From Leptidea sinapis (Eukaryota > Arthropoda > Insecta > Lepidoptera > Pieridae): 64,000 bases of DNA. Within the stretch, counting starts at the first letter, position 1. Every line of letters begins with the position of its first letter. Positions 11,949 to 23,200 of this stretch are shown in pieces. The stretch spans positions 10,796,501 to 10,860,500 of the forward strand of contig NC_066269.1 in the NCBI RefSeq assembly GCF_905404315.1, read 5' to 3'. The translations under genes were made by a program, and so were the position numbers. The notes under the pieces are model-generated. The model was not told where the DNA came from, made no database searches, and saw only the letters and a list, made by a program, of their open reading frames with translations.

Positions 11949-13415
11949 TCAGGCATGGAGCTCTGACACCGCGAGATGGTCGGCGGTGTTTTTTACGTTG
12001 TCGTCAAGAGTCGAGTTGGAGGCAAAAAGAGTGCACAGAAGATCGGCTATCTGTTTTGCCGTATGGGCCAGGGTGTCATTCCTCATGTGCAACGGCGGCA
12101 TGGACGGCTGGTTGAAGTTACCAAGAGCAGCTTTCGACAACGACCAGAACTTGCGTGATCCGGTCGGGTAACTAGAAAGCTGCTCGCCAATTTTGACGAC
12201 GTGCTTCGATTTCGCACGGGCGATTTGCCGCTTAAAAAATCTGGAGGCACGGTTATATTTCCTCTTCAGAACTTTGCAGTTAAGATCCTTTGAGCCAAGC
12301 GCCGCAACCCCAGTTCGATACGCCTGTTTTTTGCAGTCAGATGCTGCTTTAACTGACGCATCGAACCAGGGCTGTGATCTGCCACCGATCGGTACTACAG
12401 AGCTTGGTATAAAAATATCCATGCCCTGCAGTATCACATCGTCTTCTGCAACGGCGCAGGCACTAGGATCATCCGAAGGAAAACAAACCCTGCCCCAAGG
12501 GTAGGATGCAAAAAAGGAACGCATCCTATCCCAATCTGCTGACGGTGGTCTGCGACGTTGGCGTCGGATGGGCACTACACTCCTGACCAGGCAATGGTTG
12601 GACGTTCCGAGAGGGGCGTCGACAGAGATCTGGTAACCATCGGGATGTGTAGTCAGCAGAAGATCTAATAAGGACGGCATGTGGCTATCCACATCCGGGA
12701 GCCGCGTTGGCGACTCAACAAATTGGGACAGACCATACGCCAATGCAAAATTATGCACAGATCGCCCTCCGTAGTCTGTTTTACGTGATCCAAGCCATTC
12801 GGCATTGTGCCCGTTGAAATCACCCAAGACTACGATTTCAGCGGAGGGGATCTGAGCAAGCACGTCATCAAATGCCGCTTGAACGCAGCCCATGAGGTGA
12901 TCCGTTTCTGCGTTACCACTATGGGACCTGTAGACACACGCATAAATGCGGACGCGGTCCTTTAAATCTACGCGGAGCCAGAGAGTAGACAGGTCCCTAC
13001 CCTCAAAATTGCCGAGACGGCGACAGCAGATATCCTCCCTAACGTACACACATACCCCGGCATGAGGCATGAAATTATGCTCAATTTTGTACCCGAGGTA
13101 CGTTAAATATGACGTATCGCTAGGTCGAGATATCTGCGTCTCCGTAAGGAAGCACAAGGTCGGCTGCGCCGTCTCAAGGTGGTGGTGGACGGCGTTTAAA
13201 TTGGAGTGAATTCCCCTGATATTACAGAAGTCCACATTAAGCGTGGAGCGGGGTGCCGTGGTGTTGCTGCCCTGTTTGTCCTTAGGTATGCGCGGTACTG
13301 TGCCCTCCGCAGAATACGAGGGGCAGCCCGAGCGAGAATGCTCGGGGAGGGATTCTCCGACTCTGGTAGAACCGGTACCCTCCTGGGGTAATATCTTTTT
13401 AAGGACCGCTCTCAT
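11949..13415 (-). pseudogene. EEP endonuclease region of LINE copy 2
   Basis: A 488-codon open frame. Nuclease landmarks in order: NVDFCNIRGIHSNLNAVHHH, PTLCFLTETQISRPSD (catalytic Glu), HAGVCVYVREDICCRRLGN, IVVLGDFNGHNAEWLGSR, LLDLLLTTHPDGYQ, then GTSNHCLV. The conserved S-D-H triplet reads S-N-H here, removing a catalytic Asp that is intact in copy 1. Downstream is the Arg/Lys linker (KRKYNRASRFFKRQIARAKS). A small deletion near 12545 also removes about 30 bp present in copy 1. Confidence 0.88.
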
Positions 13416-14226
13416 ATTTTTGTTGAGGGGTGATGGGGTGGGGGAGGGGGGAAGGGATGGCCTCCGGTCCTCGACACTAACCTATGCGAAACATAGTGGC
13501 ACTAGGCCGCTACTTCACGCCGGTAATCTGTGCGAGTGTGGTAAGTAGCCCGGACGAGTCTGGCCCGATTGTGCTGACGTCATAACACGGAAGCGTGACT
13601 CTCCCACTTTCAAAAAGCCCGTAGTCGCCTCTTACGACACCCTTGGACCTGGGACTACCCTATTCTTTTTACGCCCCGGGGCAGTACAGGGCAAAATTTT
13701 ATTTATTCACCTTTTAAACCTTCCCTGAACTTCCACAAATAATTCAAGACCATAATTAGCCAAATCGGTCCAGCTGTTCTCGAGTTTTAGCGAGACTAAT
13801 GAACAGCAATTCATTTTTATATATATAGATATCCATATCTATGCATAATGGATACTCTTATGTTAGCTAAGAATTTTGAAACATACAATATCTAAGTCAG
13901 AAATTAAAAAATAGACAGGCTTTGTTTATTAAGCATTTATTACAAAAAAATCTGATTATAGTAGCAGAAAACCTTAAAATAAAAGTTACACATAAACTTA
14001 TAACAAAAGAATACAAGTTAATATCACTATATTAATAGTTTTTATTGAAACAACACCCAATGTTTTTACCATATATATCACATTGTTGCACAAAAAGATT
14101 AGGAATAGGAAACAAAAATAATTGCAGGCAATAAGTGATGGCCTATTCATGATTCTTAGAAAAAAAAAATTAGTTGCGTAATTGAATTTTTAGTTGTTGT
14201 AATCTACAGGGGTGCATAAAGATAAG

Positions 14227-15210
14227 CTAAGAGTTATCTGTCATCACATCTTCATCATCATCCTCCGGCTCTGCAAGATCTGGATGACAGACTCTAATGT
14301 GAAGATTAAGGTTTATTTTAACAATAAAACGCTTTCCACATGTTAAACATTTGTGAGGTCTTTTCACATCATCATCTATAGTCGATGGATGTGCTCTTGC
14401 AATGTGTGTTCGGAGCAGTGATGAGTGCATAGTTCGGTCACATTGCACACATTTCACATGACAATCCATTGGCTGGCCTTCATGGCTCTGACGATGCTTC
14501 TCCATTGTGATCTTTGACACAAACAACTTCTGGCAACAGTCACATTTAAAATTTTTTACTTTTGAATGCTTCTTCATATGAATTTTTAAGCAGTTTTTTG
14601 TCGGGAACATCTCATCACATTTTGAACACTTGAATTTCCTTACATCATTATGTAATTGCATGTGCAATTTCAAATAGGCTTGACCAGTGAAACTTTTACC
14701 GCATATCTCACAGTTTATTGTACTTGTTGATGAATGGGACTGCATGTGGCTTTTTAGGAACTGAGCTGCAACAAAACTTCTGTCACAAATTAAACATAAG
14801 AACTTCTTAGCTGCATTACCTTCATGTTTACTCTTATGTATATCAAGATGGTACTGAGAATTAACTTTAACATCACACTGGTCACATTTAAACTTTCTAC
14901 GCTTCTTGGGACCTTCTTTGACAGCCTGGGGCTCTGGTTCCATTTGTGGAGTATCTTTATCATTGCCATGGAACTTTTTATGAAGTATGAGATATTCAAG
15001 GCCCTCAAAAGTTAGATCACAGACATCACATCTATATCTGGTTTGTTGTTTCAATTCGTAAGTAACATTCTCTTGTCCGTTGTATGCTTCAGCCATTTTT
15101 TCACGTTTTATTGAAGAAATATCGTTCTGAACTTGCCTGTCGTTGGACGCCGGCTCCATAATATTATTCATCCAATGGTCTGTAACACCCGCTCCCGATT
15201 TTGTCTCCAT
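14227..15210 (-). CDS. C2H2 zinc finger protein, eight fingers
   Basis: A single-exon frame of 327 residues; ATG at 15210 in the context TTAATGG, stop TAG. A short acidic/polar N-terminus precedes eight C2H2 fingers: YRCDVCDLTF (about 59-81), FKCDQCD (107-129), FLCLICDRSF (136-158), INCEICGKSF, FKCSKCDEMF, FKCDCCQKLF, VKCVQCDRTM and HKCLTCGKRF (ends IRVCH), followed by an acidic tail (AEPEDDDEDVMTD). Most fingers have Cx2C and Hx3-5H spacing. Linkers are irregular rather than TGEKP, so DNA contact may use only some fingers. No ZAD or KRAB-like domain is visible. Likely a nuclear DNA- or RNA-binding regulator; the target is unknown. TTTATT signals near 13927-13938 (AATAAA on this strand) would end the transcript. 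It is divergent from SMIM12. Confidence 0.9.
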   Translation of the reverse strand: METKSGAGVTDHWMNNIMEPASNDRQVQNDISSIKREKMAEAYNGQENVTYELKQQTRYRCDVCDLTFEGLEYLILHKKFHGNDKDTPQMEPEPQAVKEGPKKRRKFKCDQCDVKVNSQYHLDIHKSKHEGNAAKKFLCLICDRSFVAAQFLKSHMQSHSSTSTINCEICGKSFTGQAYLKLHMQLHNDVRKFKCSKCDEMFPTKNCLKIHMKKHSKVKNFKCDCCQKLFVSKITMEKHRQSHEGQPMDCHVKCVQCDRTMHSSLLRTHIARAHPSTIDDDVKRPHKCLTCGKRFIVKINLNLHIRVCHPDLAEPEDDDEDVMTDNS

Positions 15211-16910
15211 TAAGCGACGCTATAGAGACATCATTGTTTCCGAATATTGATCCATAAATGCACTTTACTTACATAAAATGCAATATAATCACAAGGTAAT
15301 TGTGATATTTACGCGATTAACGCATTGTTGACATGATTACAACTTATATTTGAAAATATTTTCACGGCGAAACACAAAAGCGAGCCTTGTTACAAAACCA
15401 TAAATCCCAAAAGAGAAGCGAAGCGCGTTGTTTTTTTTCCAACGCTCAGCAATAATGACATTTTACTTGGACGGACTTTGACTTTTGGAATTTGACGTTA
15501 ACCTTATTGCCAGCATTTAGAATTTATACCTAAAAAGTCCAATAGAGTTTTGACATACCTACATATGTTAGTACTGTTACAGAAAAACATGAAACTTGCT
15601 TTCACCCGAGATTCCACTCTTCAATTGATTATATTAATTTTATACCGTTTTTGGTGTTCATAGTCTAGTGAGTGACAAGACGTGCATTTTTCAGTTGTCT
15701 CGGTAAACTGTGAGCCAGGTGGTATTAGACGTTGGTGTATCGTGTATTATTGTATTTTGATTTAAAATAATAATGAATAGATATCGGAAATTTATAAAAG
15801 TTACAATAAAAGAAAGGGAGTAGTCAATTGGAAGTCTTGTCCCGCCACCAGCGATGAACGAGAAGTGACTCTAGAAAGGAGTTTGCGAGCAGCTAGAAGA
15901 GAGTGTAGTTCCGATAGTTTTGTTGTTGGGCTATAGCTAGTGTATGGAGACAACGAGCGGTTGCTCGCACTGTTGTAGATGTGAATGACCGCTTAGAGTG
16001 GCTTGGCGGCGCTTCTTTTGATAGCGCGTGTGAACAATCATCGATCAACAACTAATATGTGTATTATAATAACTCTTTTATAAAATATGTGGAGTCTATA
16101 ACTATTGTAAGTTTCTTGAGCTGTAAAAATATTGTTAATTAGTCGCTTAACGGAGATAATTAGCTTTCACAATAAGTGCCATTCAGTTTCGCCCATAAAG
16201 TACCTAATAGATAACATCCCTATTATAATATAATATAGTTTCACCATAGAGATAAGTAATTACCGACTGAATAAAAACATACTTAATTTACTTTATTTTT
16301 TCAAAATTATGTAATTTATTAAATTTCCTAGTTGCAAATTTTAAAAACAATAATCATTAAATAAAATGTGTTTCTCTCGATAAATGTCCGATTCATTTAT
16401 CATTTATGTTATAGTAGTCTTTACCACAAAACATCACAATATCAAGAATATATTGAGATGCAACAGTTAATTAAAATGTTTATTTATTTAAAAAAATTTC
16501 TTGAACAATCATTATTCTTTAGGACTAAGTACTATATATAGGAGGTTTATATTATTCAGTAGTCCTCTAATGCATTCATCTTTATAAAATTTTATACCTA
16601 CCTCTTGAAATTCCCCATTCTAATTCTCTCCCTGTTTTCTACTACAATTGTAAATATATTAGAAAAAATAAAGCTCAGAGCTTTATTTTATTTTTTCTAA
16701 TTTATTTTTTGATATGAAAAAACATACTCTTTGACGTTGGCTGCATGGTCCTCTGCCTTTCCCATTTAAAGGAAAAAGAATAAAAAAAAAAATGATAACA
16801 GCTGATATATTTTTTTCTTATAGCTTTTCTAGAAAAGAGAATGATCGCAAAAGACATCAACTGAATGAGAGTTATTTTAATCCCCGATAGAAAAAGAGAC
16901 AAATTCATAA
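15211..16910. promoter_or_regulatory. Divergent intergenic region between zinc finger and SMIM12 genes
   Basis: 1.7 kb between two head-to-head starts. It should hold the promoters of both genes. No TATA box or initiator can be assigned with confidence. It includes a GC-richer block at 15820-16030 of unknown nature and an AT-rich hairpin at 16659-16700. Confidence 0.4.
16659..16700. repeat. Short AT-rich hairpin
   Basis: TTAGAAAAAATAAAGCTC is followed at once by GAGCTTTATTTTATTTTTTC and TAA, an inverted repeat with an extra TTATT in one arm. It could be an element end or a chance palindrome. Confidence 0.5.
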
Positions 16911-18163
16911 ATGTGGCCGATACTAATGCAATTTTTGCGATCAAATGCGCCATACATTACATTTCCTATAGCAGCGGTGGTTGGAATAATAGGTTATAAT
17001 TTGGAAGGCTTATTAAGCGATAGATATACACCTTATTCAAGTAAGTACTTAAAATTAACCATTAAAAATCCATCTAATTTATAATATGTTGCTAAATGCT
17101 ATATTTCAGCTATTTTCGTAGTAACATAATATGGTTATTGAGCCAAAATGCTATTTTCTAAGAGTTCTTTTACACTCATCACTGTTTCTTCAAACAGGTG
17201 ATGCAAAGTTATTATGATCTAATTCAATATTATGCCACCACCAGCTTGGGTATATCCAGACAAAACTACTATTTTTATTTTATTTTAAAGAATACACACA
17301 CAGATACTTTATTAATTGAAATGCCATTTATATTTTTTCTTGACTGCTTATTTGAAGGACAATGTTAGATTCTAGGATGAAGTATCAACTGGATGTGCTA
17401 TGCATACAATCTTATAATCCAGAAAAATTATAAGCAGAAGAACAAAAGGTAGACAAGTGTTGTTTCTGTATAATGATAATTTGAACTTATTACTGATTTG
17501 ATTGAATAATTTATTCTAGTTAAGGTAATAATAATCAATATTCACTTTTGAAAGATGTGAAACTATTACTATATTAATATGCTACTGCTATTATTCTAAA
17601 TTTTTTTTTACAAAATGTGATATATTTAAACTAAAAATTGTATTTACATTATTATGAAAGTTTACTTTTATGAATTCCGTTTAGTATGGATTTTACAGCC
17701 TTACATATCACCATTTTTCGGACACTCAATAATCATTTGACACTTGAATTTGTTAAAATATAAAATTTGTCTGACAAAGACACAAAAACTTTTTTTGTCC
17801 TTCGCAATCCTAATAGTTTTTGTATGTTGTGATCATGTTCATGGACAGTGTTATTATTTGCTTGTCACTTCCAGGAATATGCTTCATCCTCTCAGTAAGA
17901 TTTTTAGTATCTCTTGCACCTAATATTCACTTCTGATTAACTGACCATAAGTGGTCAGCTATCTCATGCTTTATGTTTATGGGGTTCTAAGTTCCAGCAA
18001 ATTAAATCATTTTTTTTATTCATCTGTTTCAGAACCCATACAAGACCAGAGGTTGGAGAGATTAGAGGATGAATCTCTAAAGGATCCAACAAATGTAGAG
18101 AAATTGAAATATCGGGAGAATGTGCTTGGCAAGAATGTGTCTCCATCTTTACAAACAAATTGA
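16911..18163 (+). CDS. SMIM12: SMIM12 homologue (small integral membrane protein 12), two exons
   Basis: Exon 1 is 16911-17040 (donor TTCAA|GTAAGT), exon 2 is 18033-18163 (acceptor TCTGTTTCAG), joined in phase 1 to give 86 residues; human SMIM12 is about 92. The N-terminus MWPILMQFLRSNAPYITFPI, then AAVVGIIGYNLEGLL, matches the vertebrate pattern (MWP...APY.TFP...VG..GY.LE). It contains one hydrophobic segment, about residues 14-34. The C-terminal half is charged and soluble (ERLEDESLKD, KLKYRENVLGKN). The family is a conserved single-pass membrane protein whose biochemical role is not established. The 992-bp intron holds a short repeat near 17370. Identification rests on remembered family sequence and the exact fit of length, hydrophobic segment and start; I am confident of the orthology. 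Confidence 0.9.
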
Positions 18164-18379
18164 AAGTGTACTGTAGTTTGTGATATATTTAACTGTATTT
18201 ATTAGTAATTGATTATATGTTTTGAATGTGGATATACAGAGTTATTTTTCAGTCATCATTAGGAATGTTTAGGTAAGTGTTCTACATAAGATATTTATTT
18301 TAATCCTGTAAAAGTTAAAGATGGAATATGTCTTATAATATTATTATTATTGATTATATGCGCCGGGTAGGAGAGGAAA

Positions 18380-18790
18380 GATGTATCAGCTAAAGAGGAT
18401 ATCTGTGTATGTATAAAAGAGCAGGGCTGGATTCAGTCTCTCCCGGTGGAATTGGATGGCATTTAAATTTGTTCAAAGCCCACTTAAGTTGCTTAAGTAA
18501 AGAGCAAATGTGGAGGAGAGTGATTTGAGCTTCTTGCTTGTATGTCCCCAATAAGTACAGGTTTGCCCCCTCCAGAGTATGTGAGGCAGCCTGGGCATCC
18601 ACTACAAGGTACAAGGTCCTTATTGGGGACACCCTGGGATGGGTTCTCCAGGTCTACTAAGTCTGGTACCGTGCTGGAGTACATACTCTTTTTTTTGATC
18701 CAAGCTGTCATTTAACACTGGGGGGAGGGCTAGCCTCCAGATAGCCCTCAGACCAAATGAAACACAGCGGCTTTGCCACTATGTGTTGTT
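18380..18790 (-). repeat. LINE 5'-end-like remnant
   Basis: The order GGGCTAGCCTCCAGATAGCC, CTCAGACCAAATGAAACA, CAGCGGCTTTGCCACTA resembles the LINE 5'UTR block GATGGCCTCCGGTCC, CGAAACATAGTGGCACTAGG. The reverse strand upstream encodes a Pro/Gly-rich open stretch with PSQGVPNKDL and CSGCPGCLTYSGGG. This looks like a distant relative of the resident LINE. Confidence 0.35.
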
Positions 18791-18837
18791 TATACCTAGG
18801 AATATGGTATTATTATTTTATTATATTACAACTACCT

Positions 18838-19125
18838 AGCTGACCCAGCAAACATTGTTTTGCCTTAAATTATTTTTAGTGGTAGGCCGTTTTTTTCCGA
18901 CTTACTTTTTAAAGCTATGACTAAAAAGTCTTTTAATTTTTCGGGTTAGTATAATATAGCCTAGGACACTCACAAAAAATGTGGCGTTATTGGTAACAGA
19001 ATTTCATTATTTCGATGTTTTTAAATTATTTTGCTATTCGGGATGGAGATAAATTCAACAAATTTAAAATCATGATAACCCGTCCAGCAGTTATCCAGTT
19101 ATTAGTGTTCGAACAACTATATTGT
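18838..19125 (+). repeat. CTAGCTGACCC-family repeat
   Basis: Starts CTAGCTGACCCAGCAAACAT and TGTTTTGCC and ends in the CCCGTCCAGCAGTTATCC region. Diverged relative of 54101 and 61374. Confidence 0.6.
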
Positions 19126-20544
19126 GTAATGTATGTAAATTGGAACTTAATATTTTTTATGATGATCTCATTAATAGGTATAATAAATACTATAGTTTGT
19201 AAGGTAGCTGCTGCAATATACTCCTATAAACTATGTTAAACGAATTATTTCGGTCAGCATAAACATGCAGATTTTGCGATTTGAAACGCGTGAGCAAGCC
19301 ACGTATGCCTACTTCCTCCCTGCGATTTGTTGATAGGTATTGAAAATGCAACAATGGCAACTGCAGGCGTTTGAAATTATTAACTCCCCCGCCCGCAGAC
19401 GTACGCCCGCCTGCGTGCTCTTTCCATTCGCCTGTCACCGCACCGCACCATAATATCGTGCACTCGGTTGTTTATCATCATCATGACCTATTCATATATT
19501 TGTCCAAATGATGTAGTGTAAGAGACAAATGTTATCTGGTTTAAATACCAGTTTATGACATGATTTAGCTCCACACCACCACACTCCAAACACTCCTACA
19601 GATACCTGGTGTGTACGTGTATAATCACGATTCCACAAGGCGTTCCAAGATTTGTGGTTATCACAAGTGTAATCTAATGTGTTAGCTCAGATGTGCTCGT
19701 AGGTTTTCCTCGTAGATTTATAAAATAATTTTGTTGGGCTGTTTTGAATGATTGAATAGAGGTACTTGCCCTTTATTCTGATTAATTATATTCATACTGT
19801 GAGTCGTAGTGAGGCTGTAGTAACAACCCTTCTTCTCTCCCGTTATGCAACAGGATCTCAGTGAGTAAGTGATTCGTTTTCCAACGATACGTTGACCGCC
19901 GTGTTCAATAGAGTGAGGTGCCCGATTATAAATAAGCGCACCACATGGTCGGTTGCATCTTTAGTTGCATTAGCTTCCACTAATTGCAACGCAACAGCAT
20001 CATGCGACTAAAAGTCCGATTCTCGGCTATTTTGCCCAAGTTGAATGGCTGCCATCATAGAAATCAACCACGATGTTTGCTACCGCATCGAAATATTTTA
20101 GGTGAAAATATGTTACTTACAAATATTACAATTTTTTAACTCTTGTTAAACTCTGGACTTATTAAAAAGACTATATAAAAATATTTTGGTAGATTTGAAA
20201 AGTCATATTGTTGCCGTGTTGAAATTTATTGGTAAAAACATTCTTACCGGGATATACTCATTGTATTTAGTGAAAAACTCACGGCAGTCTTCCGCGAAAA
20301 TAAACATGTTAAACAGCACCCATAGGCCAAGCAATGAATGGTCATGTACCTATTAAAATAGTTTTTTTTTAATATCCGAAGGATAGACATTCAAAATAAG
20401 GATTTACAAGATTATTAGCTGGACCTTCAGCGATGGTAGATGGTACCCACAAAAATTATACTCTGTGTTTATTAATAAACGTGATGTAAAGTAACTCTAA
20501 GTTTAAAATTGTCTTTTTTCTTACCTTTGTCATTACAGAATTAG
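19126..20544. other. No gene seen
   Basis: Intergenic. A mixed-composition block at 19480-19720 looks repeat-derived but is not assigned. Confidence 0.35.
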
Positions 20545-20705
20545 GTACATGACAGGGAGACGTAATATTAAACTTGGAGAAACTTTACACACTCTAACGC
20601 GTGTTTCCCGTCGGGGTAGGCAGAGACAACAGAACGCCACTTGCTTCTATCCTTATAAACCTCACGTGCTTCCTCTAAATTCATCACTGTTTACGTACAT
20701 GTTCG
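20545..20705 (+). repeat. Interspersed repeat fragment
   Basis: The block CACTCTAACGCGTGTTTCCC, GTCGGGGTAGGCAGAGAC, AACGCCACTTGCTTCTATCC is a familiar dispersed lepidopteran repeat motif. Assigned from recognition only. Confidence 0.45.
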
Positions 20706-22700
20706 CCTCTAGTAATAAAAAATTAACGTATTAAATGACGTATTCATGATGTCGAGTCGATGATAACAACTATAATAGTAAAGTAAATAAAACATTACTG
20801 ATTTCAATAATAATTTATTCTTTTAAATATATATTTCTATAATACAAATCTGTTACGTGGCTATAGACAATAGTTAGGGAGATTCTCCCGCAAAACGATT
20901 TAAATAATTATTTAGTAATAAATTATTTATTATTAAATATACATACATAAATCTCAACAAGAATATCTTTGGCTAATAATCTATTCAACTCACAACAGCG
21001 ACTCATATGTTCCTATGGCATTATAATGCATTCATGTATACACATTAGGTGAAAAATTAGTACTGATCTGACAACCTTTATTACTTTAAGAACCAGTTCA
21101 GTAAAGAGTTGAGTATTTATTCAGATATTATTTACCATAATACTAATTACGTAATAATATAATACTTCTAAGTAATCAATATTTGGTTTAAGTGGTAAAT
21201 AAATCGCAACAAAATAAAAATAACCTACTTTTAAAATACTAATTTAACGTATTAGACTGTTTGAGGGTAGTTAAAAAAACACATTGTATCGGTCTGCTTG
21301 CTGTGTCGCTTTTGTGAATTGACCATGGTAAATATGGTATAAACAAAAATATTTCCGGTATCCTATTCCATGACTCAGCAAATATTCTGTCCATTTAATC
21401 ACTTAATAATTTCAAGATGGCGTTGTGCTTATTACGGCTTTTTCTCATAAATGAAAACGTTATTAACTAAGTTCGCATGATTTCAAATAATTCTCATTAT
21501 TATAACGAATACAATAACAATAAAAAAAACCTGAACCCAATATGGGTTTTGGCAAAATATCACATGATATTCATGTCTTGTAATCTTATTAGTAATAAAT
21601 GTTTTAAAATATATTCTTATTATTGGAGGTCATGCAATAATTTGGGTATCATATATGTTCTTAGTACACATTATTTAATATATTCATTTGTTACTTTACT
21701 TACTGTAAAGCTAATAATACCCTGAATATATTTTTTATTTCCATCTACCCACATTGTTTTGTGGGAGCGGTATTTTACTTTATTGCCGCCTAGCAGCTAT
21801 ATCTCAAAAGCCACAATAATTGTTAGACAGTTGAAATTTTATATAAAAGCAAAATGATCGTCCTGAAAAAAGGGGCTACTTTTACAAAAGTTTTTTAAAA
21901 TTTATAATACCTTTTGTAATATCTGGTACGATGGTTCGCCACCCTTTTTCATATTGTCAAAATTTTTAATCCCTGATGTAAGTTTTACTTATATACGTTC
22001 AATGTGTCTATCTATCGGTCTGTAGCATCGTAATTTTCGTTTGTTTGTTTGCCTGATGTTAGAGGAGTATGAGGAGAGATGCTGAGGCCCTAAAATATAA
22101 TATAAATTGGTCAGGGTTTTTAAAATCATAAACCTCGCGTTTATAATATAAGTACTCTCATTTTATTTTATTAAATTTACGAATTAGTTGTAAATTGACA
22201 ACATCACGTGATAAAAAACAGTGTAAGTATTGGCAACTAGGATACCGGAAAACAAAAAAAAAACGATTTAACAATCAATAAAATTATATAAAAAGAAGAA
22301 AATAAACTAAAACAATCTCACAACGCAGCACTCTTAGCTAACTCTCGGTTGACTAACACGTGGACACAATATGGCTTCATCTCTAATAAGAATAGAAATA
22401 AAATCGGTTACAAAACAATATTTATTATTTATATTAGCTAGAATTTTATGTTTGTTCCGATTAAAATTATCTATTCTTAAAGTTTTTTTCACGTTTTGAG
22501 TGTGGCCGTTGGTGCAAAAGTGTCCTACCCGCATTTAACGACATCGCGTTTATCTAACATATTTCTTCTATTTGAATCTATTTACTTCTATGTACTAGCC
22601 AACTATGTACCTTGGCAATAAAAATAATCTAGAATTATGCCTATGGCCTGATGCTTCCGTTCAAAATTTCTCTCCACGGTTGTGTCATTCTTAGATAATT
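20706..22700. other. No gene seen
   Basis: Very AT-rich intergenic DNA. Short frames here have no recognisable content. Confidence 0.4.
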
Positions 22701-22709
22701 TGTACATCA

Positions 22710-22880
22710 AGATAAAGCCTCTTGCTCCTAGACAACTGATGAAAACAGGTCAGGTTTACAACTTTAATGTGCGTGACAAGCTACGGCTTACACCCGCGAT
22801 TTGTATGTCACTTTTTGTGTGTATTGCTCAAAATCACAGCTGGCACAGTATATCTAGACATATACTTGATCTAAGGATTA
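22710..22880. repeat. MITE family B copy (diverged)
   Basis: Shares GTGCGTGACAAGCTACG and GTATGTCACTTTTTGTGTG, then GTATTGCTCAAAAT, with the copy at 33070-33276 and the halves at 52505-52806. Confidence 0.55.
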
Positions 22881-22939
22881 TACAATACTTTCAACTTTCA
22901 ATCAAATTAATACATTTTAATATTAAAAGTCCATAGTAC

Positions 22940-23200
22940 AATTGGATGTAGTTTCTGTTAAACGTTCCAAGCCACAAACATCACATTTTAAGGAATTCGT
23001 GTTTAAAGTTTAATCAATATGAGTGTATTCCATACATGTGGGTTGGGCTACTAAGTCATGATGGCATTTAAAGAGTGACAGTAGGGCTGTCATTTATGTT
23101 TGCCAGTCCGTTAATATGAAATATGTGACCAGTTTTGTGTTCTTAACTCAACTTCGACATGATTGTGGTTTGGAAAGTTTTTCTGGAATTACGTCCAATT
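22940..23200. repeat. MITE family C, uninterrupted copy
   Basis: Terminal inverted repeats of about 40 bp: left AATTGGATGTAGTTTCTG, AAACGTTCCAAGCCACAA; right TGTGGTTTGGAAAGTTTT, CTGGAATTACGTCCAATT. The interior matches the copy at 35684-36158 in reverse, without the MITE nested in that copy. No coding capacity. Confidence 0.75.

Larger units (their letters stand above)
10779..13690 (-). mobile_element. Jockey/CR1-like non-LTR retrotransposon, copy 2 (defective)
   Basis: Same family as 4490-7362, with about 90% visual identity, the same tail (T-run then ATGGAATAGGATGACGAACG) and the same head (GCCCCGGGGCAGTACAGG). It retains the 5'UTR and endonuclease N-terminus that copy 1 lost. It has lost about 446 bp of the RT fingers (equivalent to copy 1 5605-6050), with the junction at ACTTGGAGAAATG near 11862 and a short TTG microhomology. 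Confidence 0.9.
10551..13835 (+). repeat. CTAGCTGACCC-family repeat split by LINE copy 2
   Basis: The left part (10551-10778) starts AACTAGCTGACCCGACAGAC and follows the copy at 61374 through CACAGCA..ACTGTCAAACCGT and GTCAATAAATTC. The right part (13691-13835) holds TTCAAGACCATAATTAGCC, AAATCGGTCCAGCTGTTCTC and ends in TATATATA, matching the antisense copy at 41035-41187. LINE copy 2 (10779-13690) lies between them, so the repeat was there first. The class of this repeat is not certain. Confidence 0.7.

Noticed and set aside
16702..16953. Minus-strand frame over the SMIM12 start
   Set aside because: Shadow of the SMIM12 first exon and its AT-rich upstream DNA.
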